NCBI GenBank assembly: GCA_036274645.1
Contig: DASUFH010000073.1
Location: 1 to 12,247, forward strand
Source of the DNA: DASUFH01 sp036274645
GTDB taxonomy: Bacteria > Acidobacteriota > Terriglobia > 20CM-2-55-15
Length of the DNA: 12,247 nucleotides
Direction: 5' to 3'
The notes below the pieces were generated by a model that saw only the letters and a program-made list of their open reading frames with translations, ran no database searches and was not told the DNA's origin. This document shows, one piece after another, positions 1 to 6,088 of the stretch. The number at the start of each line of letters is the position of its first letter. Positions within the stretch are counted from its first letter, which is position 1. Position numbers and translations under genes: made by a program.

Positions 1-2005
1 CGCCTCCACGGGGCGCCGCCGCCCCACCGCGTGGCGCCCCGCCACGACCAGCGCCCCGACCGCCCGCTCCACCGGGAGCGCCAATGCTCCATGCGACAAT
101 CTGGGCGCCGCCGCCATTCGGCCCGCGGGCGGCATGGACGATGTAGCCCCGTCCCTGATAGGTATAGGCCATGGGAATGCCCGTCGCGGGACCATCCGGC
201 ATGGCCCCTTCCCAGATCTGCGCGCCCGTGGCCTTGTCGTACGCGTGGAGGATCGCCTGTCCGCCCGAGCCTTCGGTGGCGAACAGGAAATTTTTCGTCA
301 CGAGCAGATGGGCCTGAGACGGCGAGCCCGTCGGCGGAATATTCTTCAACCCGGCGGCGTCAAACGCGGACTGGATGTTCGGCGGCGTGCCTCCGTTCGG
401 AACCTGAAACGCAATCGTCCCCTTGTTCATGTCGTAACCGGTGATGCGTCCATAGGGGGGCTTCAGCAGTCTCAGCCCATTGACCTGAGGAATGTTGCTC
501 GTCGCCTGATTGTAGTCTGCGGCGTCGGGGTCGTTCGGGTTCGCGTTGGGATTGGGATTCAAACCGATTCCGGTCGGATTGGTCGCTGACCCGACATACA
601 CAAACCCGGTTTCGGGATCGGCTGCGCCGGACTGCCAGTTGGCCCCGCCCCCGTAACCCGGAACCTGAATCGTGCCTCTCAACTCATTGGATACCTGCAC
701 GGCCGGCGTATACAGCGGTCCCATCTTGAAACCCGCGACCGCCCGCAGCGCGGCGGCTCGCAACTCCGGCGTGAAATCGATCAGGTCGTCCGCCGTAACG
801 CCCTGCACATCGAAGGCGGGCGGCCTGGTCGGAAAGGGCTGCGTGGGATTGGTCCATTCACCCTTCACCGTCGAGGGCGGCACGGGCTTCTCTTCGATCG
901 GCCAGACGGGCTTGCCGTTCGTCCGGTCAAACACATACGCATACGCCTGTTTGGTCAACTGGACGACGGCCTTGATCGGCTTACCGTCCACCTGAATGTC
1001 GACCAGTATCGGATGCGGAGGGCTGTCGTAATCCCAGATGTCATGGTGGATCATCTGGTAATACCAGATCGTTTTGCCGGTCTTGATATCGAGACAGATC
1101 AGACTGTCGGAATACAGATTGGCGCCGGGGCGCGCGCCGCCCCAAAGGTCGTTCGTCGGCGCTTCCGTGTTGAGATAGACGTACCCGAGTTCGGGATCGG
1201 CCGAAAACGGCCCCCAGACTCCCACGCTTCCGGTGTAGTCGCCGGACCCTTTCTCCCAGGTCTCATAGCCGGGTTCGCCTTTTCGGGGAATCGTATGGAA
1301 GATCCACTTCTTCTTGCCGGTCCGGGCGTCATAGGCCAGCACGTCGCCCTTCACGTTCGTTTTCGTAGGACGCAGATGGGCGGGACCGACAACCACGACA
1401 TCGTTTGAAATGACGACCGGCGAACTGTTTCCGATACGGCCATTGGGATCGCCTTTGTAGTCGATGTCGAGGTCCTTCATCATGTCGACGATTCCGTTGG
1501 TTCCGAAGGTCTTCACAGGCGCGCCGGTTTTGGCGTCGAGCGCGATCAGGTTGAATCCCGGCGTCGCAAAGATGATGCGCTCGTCGCCCTGCCCGTCGGT
1601 CCAGTAGGAGACGCCCCGATGGACCTTGCGCGGCGCGCCGTCGAAGCGGGCGCCTTCATTCGGGCGGTACACCCAGATGGTTTCACCCGAAGCGGCGTCA
1701 ACGGCGACGATGAAACGTTTCTGGTCCATCGAAAAATAAATCACGCCGTTGACCATAATGGGCGTGGTCTCGCTCGAGGTCTGCGGATTCGGAAGCAGGC
1801 TGTCCGACTTCCAGACCCAGGCCACCCGCAGATTCGCAATGTTGTCCCGGTTAATCTGGTCCAGCGGCGTGTAGCGCGTGCTGCCTTCATCGCCGCCGTA
1901 GGCGCGCCATTCTCCCTTCTGCGCTCCCCGCTGTCCCAGGGTCGGAAGTATCGACAACAAAGTGAGGGCGCACACGCCCAGAGTCCACCAAAGGCGTTTC
2001 GTCAT
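1..2005 (-). CDS. PQQ-dependent dehydrogenase (eight-bladed quinoprotein), C-terminal end cut off
   Basis: Quinoprotein dehydrogenase that should oxidise a sugar or alcohol outside the cytoplasmic membrane using PQQ. The frame stays open for 668 codons from ATG 2005-2003 to the window edge, with no stop seen. GGGAGG (2020-2015) lies 9 nt upstream of the ATG. Residues 1-24 form a Sec signal peptide (MTKR, then a Leu-rich core). The mature part opens with WRAYGGDEGSTRYTPLDQI (33-51), typical of glucose-dehydrogenase-like quinoproteins. Propeller-blade repeats of the type D-x-x-T/S-G-x-x-x-W recur near 103, 226, 306 and 590. YYQMIHHDIWDYDSPP (315-330) is the conserved active-site strand. No adjacent Cys-Cys pair is present, unlike methanol dehydrogenase. 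No cytochrome c CxxCH motif occurs in the visible part. From about residue 642 the sequence becomes Gly/Ala/Arg/Pro-rich and runs off the edge. It is probably co-transcribed with the sugar dehydrogenase gene upstream. The family call is firm; the substrate is unknown. Confidence 0.93.
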   Translation of the reverse strand, partial: MTKRLWWTLGVCALTLLSILPTLGQRGAQKGEWRAYGGDEGSTRYTPLDQINRDNIANLRVAWVWKSDSLLPNPQTSSETTPIMVNGVIYFSMDQKRFIVAVDAASGETIWVYRPNEGARFDGAPRKVHRGVSYWTDGQGDERIIFATPGFNLIALDAKTGAPVKTFGTNGIVDMMKDLDIDYKGDPNGRIGNSSPVVISNDVVVVGPAHLRPTKTNVKGDVLAYDARTGKKKWIFHTIPRKGEPGYETWEKGSGDYTGSVGVWGPFSADPELGYVYLNTEAPTNDLWGGARPGANLYSDSLICLDIKTGKTIWYYQMIHHDIWDYDSPPHPILVDIQVDGKPIKAVVQLTKQAYAYVFDRTNGKPVWPIEEKPVPPSTVKGEWTNPTQPFPTRPPAFDVQGVTADDLIDFTPELRAAALRAVAGFKMGPLYTPAVQVSNELRGTIQVPGYGGGANWQSGAADPETGFVYVGSATNPTGIGLNPNPNANPNDPDAADYNQATSNIPQVNGLRLLKPPYGRITGYDMNKGTIAFQVPNGGTPPNIQSAFDAAGLKNIPPTGSPSQAHLLVTKNFLFATEGSGGQAILHAYDKATGAQIWEGAMPDGPATGIPMAYTYQGRGYIVHAARGPNGGGAQIVAWSIGAPGGAGGRGAGRGGAPRGGAAAPRGG

Positions 2006-2128
2006 TCCGCAAATCCTCCCAGGCTCCGTCATCGGCATCGAAGCGAACAGGTTGATAATGGATGCCACTTTCAAAGTCAAAATGTTTGTCGGGCTTCCCA
2101 GGCGAAGCGCGCGCGCCATTGCGGCGAC
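2006..2128 (-). other. Spacer between the two PQQ dehydrogenase genes
   Basis: A 123 bp gap separates the stop of the sugar dehydrogenase from the start of the large quinoprotein dehydrogenase. Apart from the ribosome-binding site GGGAGG at 2020-2015, I see no strong hairpin followed by a T-run and no convincing promoter. Read-through from the upstream gene is the simplest reading. Confidence 0.4.
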
Positions 2129-3343
2129 TTACTTCGCAGGTTCGATGCGGAGCACCGCGCCGGGCTTTTCATCCGTCAGGAGATACAGCAACCCGTCCGT
2201 TCCCTGCCGCACATCGCGAATGCGTTGCCGCAGTTCGGTCAGCAGCGTTTCGCGGCGGAGTTCCTCCAGTTTGTCGTTGACGAGAATCCGTTCCAGGTGC
2301 CCGGTGCCCGGGATTTCCCCCGTTCGCATGGAGCCAACGAAAATATCGCCCTTCCATTTGGGAAGCTTGTCGCCGCTGTAAAACGTCATGCCGGACACGG
2401 CAATCGCGGGCATCCAGTAGATGATCGGCGGCTCATAACCGGCGTGCGTCGGGCCCTCCGACTGCCAGGGACCCTCATACTTGCGCCCCAGGCTGACGAG
2501 CGGCCAGCCATAATTCTTGCCGGCCCGGAGAATGTTGATCTCATCGCCACCGTTCGGGCCGTTTTCGTTCTGCCACATCTCGTTGGTACCTGGACGAAGC
2601 GCGAGCCCGAGCGCATTCCGATGCCCGTAGGTAAAGACTTCGGGCTTTGCGCCGGCGCGCCCCACAAACGGATTGTCCCGAGGAATCGTGCCGTCATCTT
2701 TGATGCGAAGCACCTTGCCGCCCTGCGTGTTCAGGTCCTGCGGATCGGCGCCGGAGATCGTCAGATACAGCGTTTCGTCCTTGCCGAAGGCAATGCGCGT
2801 CGGGCCGGTTCCTTCCGAGACGAAGATGTCTTTGGTCTGCGTAAACGCCTTTCCATCCCACACGGCTCGCGCCACGGCGGCGACGTTCTTCGTGGCGTCC
2901 AGCGGCTTTGTGTAGCTCAGGTAGATGTAGTGATTCTCGGAAAAGCGCGGGTGCAGAACCACGTCCATGAAACCGTGGACCGCGCCGGGTAGACCGGATT
3001 GACCGGTAAAGTACGACTTCGGAGTTCCCTCCACCGGTTTGGAATCGAGGTTTCCGTTGCGAATGACCCGGAGGCGGCCGGCGCGTTCGGTCACCAGCAT
3101 GGTTCCGTCCGGGAGAAACGTCATCCCAAACGGATACTCGAGCGCCGTGGTCACCGCGGTCACACGAATGCGCTGCCCTTCGCCCGTATCGAACTCCATC
3201 GGCAGCTTCGGCAGCGGGCGGTTAGCCAGTCCCGTCGGAGCCACCGGGATGTTGTTCTTGAACTCCACACTCTGCTGACCGGACAAGACTACAGCGCCCA
3301 AACCTGCCACGAATACCAGCGGCAGCACAGCAAATTTCCTCAT
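2129..3343 (-). CDS. PQQ-dependent sugar dehydrogenase (soluble GDH/Asd-type six-bladed propeller)
   Basis: Secreted 404-residue protein of the soluble glucose/aldose sugar dehydrogenase family (GSDH, six-bladed propeller with PQQ and calcium). The family oxidises aldoses to lactones. The start is ATG 3343-3341, because GAGGT (3356-3352) sits 8 nt upstream and the protein then begins with a signal peptide (MRKFAVLPLVFVAGLGAVVL, no lipobox Cys). An in-frame extension to 3424 would run through the predicted promoter. Visible family motifs are PFGMTFLPDGTMLVTERAGRL (71-91), GFMDVVLHPRF (124-134), FTYGHRNALGLA (237-248), ENGPNGGDEIN (260-270), NYGWP (277-281) and the C-terminal RDVRQGTDGLLYLLTDE (376-392). 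It ends in TAA at 2131-2129. The second PQQ enzyme follows 123 bp downstream on the same strand, so the two are probably one operon. The exact sugar cannot be read from the sequence. Confidence 0.93.
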   Translation of the reverse strand: MRKFAVLPLVFVAGLGAVVLSGQQSVEFKNNIPVAPTGLANRPLPKLPMEFDTGEGQRIRVTAVTTALEYPFGMTFLPDGTMLVTERAGRLRVIRNGNLDSKPVEGTPKSYFTGQSGLPGAVHGFMDVVLHPRFSENHYIYLSYTKPLDATKNVAAVARAVWDGKAFTQTKDIFVSEGTGPTRIAFGKDETLYLTISGADPQDLNTQGGKVLRIKDDGTIPRDNPFVGRAGAKPEVFTYGHRNALGLALRPGTNEMWQNENGPNGGDEINILRAGKNYGWPLVSLGRKYEGPWQSEGPTHAGYEPPIIYWMPAIAVSGMTFYSGDKLPKWKGDIFVGSMRTGEIPGTGHLERILVNDKLEELRRETLLTELRQRIRDVRQGTDGLLYLLTDEKPGAVLRIEPAK

Positions 3344-3383
3344 GTCGCAATACCTCGAATCTGGTCTTGTAAGACGGAGCATC

Positions 3384-3412
3384 ACTGTATACGTGGCTGT
3401 AGACCCCGTCAA
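3384..3412 (-). promoter_or_regulatory. Sigma70-like promoter of the PQQ dehydrogenase operon
   Basis: On the minus strand, TTGACG (3412-3407, five of six consensus bases) is separated by exactly 17 nt from TACAGT (3389-3384, four of six). Transcription would begin near 3377, leaving a leader of about 35 nt that contains the ribosome-binding site GAGGT of the sugar dehydrogenase. This also argues against the longer in-frame start at 3424. It is a consensus match only. Confidence 0.5.
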
Positions 3413-3420
3413 CCTTGACG
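3407..3420. promoter_or_regulatory. Palindrome overlapping the -35 box, possible operator
   Basis: CGTCAA-CC-TTGACG is a perfect 6+6 bp inverted repeat with a 2 bp centre. One half is the predicted -35 hexamer of the PQQ dehydrogenase promoter. A dimeric regulator bound here would compete with RNA polymerase. No regulator gene lies next to it, and a 14 bp palindrome can arise by chance. Confidence 0.35.
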
Positions 3421-3506
3421 CCATATGCGGGACTCTTAAACCTCAGCCCTCTCCCGCGCTCTGAAGTTGGGACATTTTTGCCGTCAGCCGGGGACGTACA
3501 CGAAGC

Positions 3507-3773
3507 TTTTCACAACGGAAGCATTTGGGGTCCCCCCTGCTTGTAGGGGCGTTCTATGACCGCCCGACGTTTCGGGATGGAAGTCTCTTGATTTCACAAG
3601 AATTCAGCCTGAAATATGGGCGGTCATAGCGGCCCACGCGATTGGTATCGCGACGCATCGCGACAAAAACTAGACCAATAATCGCTTTGTTGAAAACAAA
3701 GCGATTATTGGTCTAGTTCCTTGGGAGACCGCCCCTGCAGGCAGGCGGGGCCCCCAAATGCTCCCGTTGAAAA
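3507..3773. repeat. Nested inverted-repeat structure, possible MITE-like element
   Basis: This part of the 467 bp gap holds no gene. Its ends, 3507-3551 and 3730-3773, are imperfect inverted copies of each other over about 45 bp. They share the core AGCATTTGGGG and the inner end AGGGGCG, with a few substitutions and short gaps. Inside lies a second perfect inverted repeat, CTATGACCGCCC (3554-3565) against GGGCGGTCATAG (3618-3629), then a small CGCGAT/ATCGCG hairpin (3637-3652), then the perfect hairpin at 3668-3718. Paired terminal repeats around a short non-coding core fit a non-autonomous mobile element or a dispersed extragenic repeat. I found no clear target-site duplication and no transposase. 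A purely structural role in the RNA is the alternative. Confidence 0.5.
3668..3718 (-). terminator. Perfect 24 bp stem hairpin, probable terminator of the histidine kinase gene
   Basis: Positions 3668-3691 and 3695-3718 are exact reverse complements over 24 bp with a 3 nt loop (GAA on the plus strand). Read on the minus strand, the second arm ends in TT and is followed by TTTG, giving a run of five T. That is the layout of an intrinsic terminator for the kinase, whose stop codon lies about 93 nt upstream. On the plus strand no T-run follows. The stem is AT-rich compared with its surroundings and unusually long and perfect for a terminator, so it may instead be the core of the surrounding repeat element. 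Confidence 0.5.
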
Positions 3774-3810
3774 CATGTTGAACCATTCTGCACGGTGATA
3801 AGAGCGGCTC

Positions 3811-5385
3811 CTACCCGGTTACCAGAACAGGCAGGTCCACAATGAAGGTTGCGCCTTTGCCATAGCCGGCGCTTTCGGCATGGATAGCGCCGCCATGAAG
3901 CTCCACAATATGGCGAACAATCGACAGGCCCAATCCGAGCCCGCCGTGTTTGCGGGTGGTGGCGCTGTCACCCTGCCGGAACCGGTCGAAAATGTGAGGC
4001 AGGAATTCGGGGGCGATCCCCTCGCCGGTATCGCTGACGAGGAACCGGATGGAAGCATTTCGCCGGAGCAGAGAAACCCGGACGGTCCCGTGTTCAGGGG
4101 TAAATTTGACCGCGTTGGACAACAGGTTCGACATCATCTGCAGCAGGCGGTCGGGATCGCCGAAAACCGCAGCGTCGCGGGCCGCGAGGTCGGTTTCAAA
4201 ACGGATGCCGAGATGTTCGGCGATGGGCCGGATGCTTTCGACCGCGGCCTCGACGATCGGCAACATTTCGATCGGCCCCGGGTTGTAAGTAAATTTGCCG
4301 GAAATGATGCGCGACACATCCAGGATTTCTTCGATCAGGCGCTGCTGCGACCTGGCGTTGCGATCAATGGTGTCGATACCCCGCAGTTCGGAAGCCTTGT
4401 CGAGCCGCTGATCCCGCAGCAGACTGGTCCATCCGATTATCGCCGTGAGTGGGGTTCGCAGTTCATGCGACAGGGTCGACAGGAAATCGTCCTTGAGCTT
4501 GTTCGCCGATTCGGCGGCCGCGCGAAGTTCCTGCTCATGCGCGATGAGTCGATCACGATATTCTTCCGCTAATTTCTGCCCCGTGATGTCCAGGAGCGCT
4601 CCGACCGTTCGTACAGGATGACGCGCAGGCGCTTCTCCTTCAAAGAAAGTCTGCGATTGAATTCGCAGCCAGCGGATCGAGCCGTCACGGCGGACGAGGC
4701 GATGCTCCACATCGAACCGCCCGTCACCCGTGGGGTCGTGCGCGCGGGTGATCGCCGTTGTGATCGCCTCCCGGTCATCGGGGTGAATGAGATCGATGTA
4801 TGCCGGAAGACTTACGGGCTCGTCGGGACTCAGGCCACAAATGGCCCTCATTTCCGGCGACCAGTAAAGTCCTTCCGTCACCTGGTCATGATCGAATATG
4901 CCGAGGCCGGCAACATGAACCCCCTGATTGAGCAATTCTTCGGCCTTGCGGAGCGCATCTTCGGCCCGCTTGCGTTCGGTAACGTCGACGGCGGTGGCAA
5001 GCAGAATGCGGAGCCCCTTGTGCCGGCCCAACGGCGTTATCATGAAGTGCCAGATCCGCTTCGATCCGTCCTTCGCGGTAATCAGCCATTCACCATCATC
5101 GACTGTTTCGTTGAGCGTGAAGAGATCATCCAGCGACAGGTTCGCGGTCGTTTCGGCCGCTCCATAGGCGCGCTGCCGCCAGGCGCCGATCGTGGGAATG
5201 TCTTCCATCGTATAACCGGAAAAGCGGGTCCAGCCCTTGCTCACCTGCAGAACGCGGTCGTTTTCATCGTGAACGACGAGTGGAATGGGACATTCCGCAA
5301 TGGCCCGCTGGAAGTAGGGACCGGTCTCGAAGAGGGGGAACCGGAGCCTCTCCACACCGACGGTGGGTGAAAACTTCCGCTTCAT
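3811..5385 (-). CDS. PAS-PAS sensor histidine kinase, soluble
   Basis: Cytoplasmic two-component sensor kinase of 524 residues. PAS domain 1 spans about 22-138 and ends in DVTERKR. PAS domain 2 spans about 152-270, with the HPDDR motif at 201-205 and ending in DITGQK. A charged helix (272-300) leads into the HisKA dimerisation domain with FLSTLSHELRTPL (301-313); His307 is the expected phosphorylated residue. The ATPase domain has the N box NLLSNAVKF (420-428), G1 box DTGEGI (452-457), F box FLPHIFDRF and G2 box GGLGLGLSIV (481-490). All catalytic boxes look intact. No membrane segment or signal peptide is present, so an internal cue such as redox state, a ligand or energy status is likely. 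ATG 5385-5383 is preferred because GGAG (5398-5395) lies 9 nt upstream; a GTG start at 5439 would add 18 residues without a good ribosome-binding site. It ends in TAG. No response regulator is adjacent. Confidence 0.96.
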   Translation of the reverse strand: MKRKFSPTVGVERLRFPLFETGPYFQRAIAECPIPLVVHDENDRVLQVSKGWTRFSGYTMEDIPTIGAWRQRAYGAAETTANLSLDDLFTLNETVDDGEWLITAKDGSKRIWHFMITPLGRHKGLRILLATAVDVTERKRAEDALRKAEELLNQGVHVAGLGIFDHDQVTEGLYWSPEMRAICGLSPDEPVSLPAYIDLIHPDDREAITTAITRAHDPTGDGRFDVEHRLVRRDGSIRWLRIQSQTFFEGEAPARHPVRTVGALLDITGQKLAEEYRDRLIAHEQELRAAAESANKLKDDFLSTLSHELRTPLTAIIGWTSLLRDQRLDKASELRGIDTIDRNARSQQRLIEEILDVSRIISGKFTYNPGPIEMLPIVEAAVESIRPIAEHLGIRFETDLAARDAAVFGDPDRLLQMMSNLLSNAVKFTPEHGTVRVSLLRRNASIRFLVSDTGEGIAPEFLPHIFDRFRQGDSATTRKHGGLGLGLSIVRHIVELHGGAIHAESAGYGKGATFIVDLPVLVTG

Positions 5386-5734
5386 ATGCTGGAACTCCGC
5401 AAAAGAGGACGACTGAGCAAATTCTGTTCGAAGCGGCACGCTGTGACGGAGCCCGTGGAAGACACTCCAGGCTTGCCCCCTCTTGTGGCAGAGGCAATCC
5501 TGAAGCCAATCGGGACCAGGATAATTCCTCCTCGACTATCCCTGGCAGATTTTCCAGCATCGGGACGCCGTCGCAAGAGGCGCCCTTTTTAGCCTTAATC
5601 GTCCTCTTCCTCTATCGTCCTCCGGACGATAGCCGGGATCAAGAACGGGTTGCGTCCACGATCAGCCGCCGGGCAGCCCAATTGCTCGTTACTTGCCGAA
5701 CGAAGCCAAATTCTTTGTGTTAAAAGGAGAAACC
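5386..5734. promoter_or_regulatory. Divergent intergenic region between the kinase and csbD-like genes
   Basis: This 349 bp stretch separates the kinase (minus) from the CsbD-family gene (plus), so both promoters should lie here. I could not find a convincing -35/-10 pair for either gene. The one clear structure is the perfect palindrome at 5612-5632. Open frames on both strands here lack ribosome-binding sites and recognisable protein features, so I call no gene. Confidence 0.5.
5612..5632. promoter_or_regulatory. Perfect 9 bp inverted repeat upstream of the csbD-like gene
   Basis: CTATCGTCC, then TCC, then GGACGATAG form a perfect 9+9 bp inverted repeat. It lies 102 bp before the csbD-like start and 226 bp before the kinase start. 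No T-run follows on either strand, so a terminator is unlikely. A symmetric protein-binding site is the better reading. A partial copy of one half, ATCGTCC, occurs just upstream at about 5599. Confidence 0.4.
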
Positions 5735-5956
5735 ATGAATCCGGACATTCTCAAAGGTAAATGGAACCAGGTGAAGGGCCAGATTCGCAGCAAGTGGGGA
5801 AAGCTCACCGATAACGACGTTATGGAGATTCAAGGGGATACCCAGAAGATGCTCGGCAAGCTGCAGGAACGATACGGCTATACGCGTGAGCAGGCAGAGA
5901 AGGCGATCAAGGACTTCCTGAATCCACCTTCCGGCCAGTCACGCCGCGTCGCCTAG
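5735..5956 (+). CDS. CsbD-family stress protein
   Basis: Small, highly charged protein of 73 residues of the CsbD family. These proteins are commonly induced in general stress responses; their molecular function is unknown. MNPDILKGKWNQVKGQIRSK (1-20) carries the family signature (K-G-x-W-x-Q-x-K-G-x-I), followed by WGKLTDNDVMEIQGD, in which the W-G-K-L-T-D-D/N-D core is highly conserved. The C-terminal half is helical (GKLQERYGYTREQAEKAIKDF) and the length is normal. The start is ATG 5735, with AGGAG (5725-5729) 5 nt upstream; a longer frame from 5693 would include this ribosome-binding site. It is the only plus-strand gene in the window, divergent from the histidine kinase and convergent with the macroglobulin gene. 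No signal peptide is present, so it acts in the cytoplasm. Confidence 0.94.
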   Translation: MNPDILKGKWNQVKGQIRSKWGKLTDNDVMEIQGDTQKMLGKLQERYGYTREQAEKAIKDFLNPPSGQSRRVA

Positions 5957-6059
5957 CTTCTGATCATCCTGAGCCATGCGCGAACACTTTCTTGCGCATA
6001 GATCGCGAAGCCTTTCCGCGATATGACGCCAGTCACTCGCCGCAGCAGGACAAGGAGTT

Positions 6060-6082
6060 GTCGGGGGGCTGTGCCCCCCGAC
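6060..6082. terminator. GC-rich 10 bp hairpin between convergent genes
   Basis: GTCGGGGGGC, then TGT, then GCCCCCCGAC form a perfect 10 bp stem with a 3 nt loop. It lies 6 bp beyond the stop codon of the macroglobulin gene (minus strand) and about 100 bp beyond the csbD-like stop (plus strand). Its place between convergent stops suggests a bidirectional transcription end or a 3' RNA stabiliser. No T-run follows on either strand, so it is not a classical intrinsic terminator. Confidence 0.55.
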
Positions 6083-6088
6083 GTTCCC

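Noticed and set aside
1619..2992. Open frame of 457 codons on the plus strand opposite the PQQ genes
   Set aside because: It spans two convincing minus-strand genes and their gap. Its translation is Arg/Pro/His-rich with no recognisable motif, and there is no ribosome-binding site. Long antisense frames are expected in GC-rich coding DNA.
3344..3424. N-terminal extension of the sugar dehydrogenase by 27 residues
   Set aside because: It would hide the signal peptide inside the protein and overlaps the predicted -35/-10 elements. The downstream ATG has a well-spaced ribosome-binding site.
3496..3784. Target-site duplication around the inverted-repeat structure
   Set aside because: The bases flanking 3507 and 3773 do not match each other, so an insertion boundary cannot be claimed from this sequence.
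4618..5370. Open frame of 250 codons on the plus strand opposite the histidine kinase
   Set aside because: It mirrors the two PAS domains in antisense and shows no protein motif of its own.
5264..5560. Possible small gene of 98 codons on the minus strand overlapping the kinase start
   Set aside because: It is out of frame with the kinase, overlaps its first PAS domain, has no ribosome-binding site and resembles no family.
5697..5725. CGAACGAAG word before the csbD-like gene, similar to the repeats before the macroglobulin gene
   Set aside because: Placed as a -35, its -10 would overlap the ribosome-binding site and leave almost no leader. Only eight bases match, so chance is likely.
5976..5999. 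ATGCGC/GCGCAT inverted repeat after the csbD-like stop
   Set aside because: A 6 bp stem with a 12 nt loop and no T-run is too weak to call a terminator.
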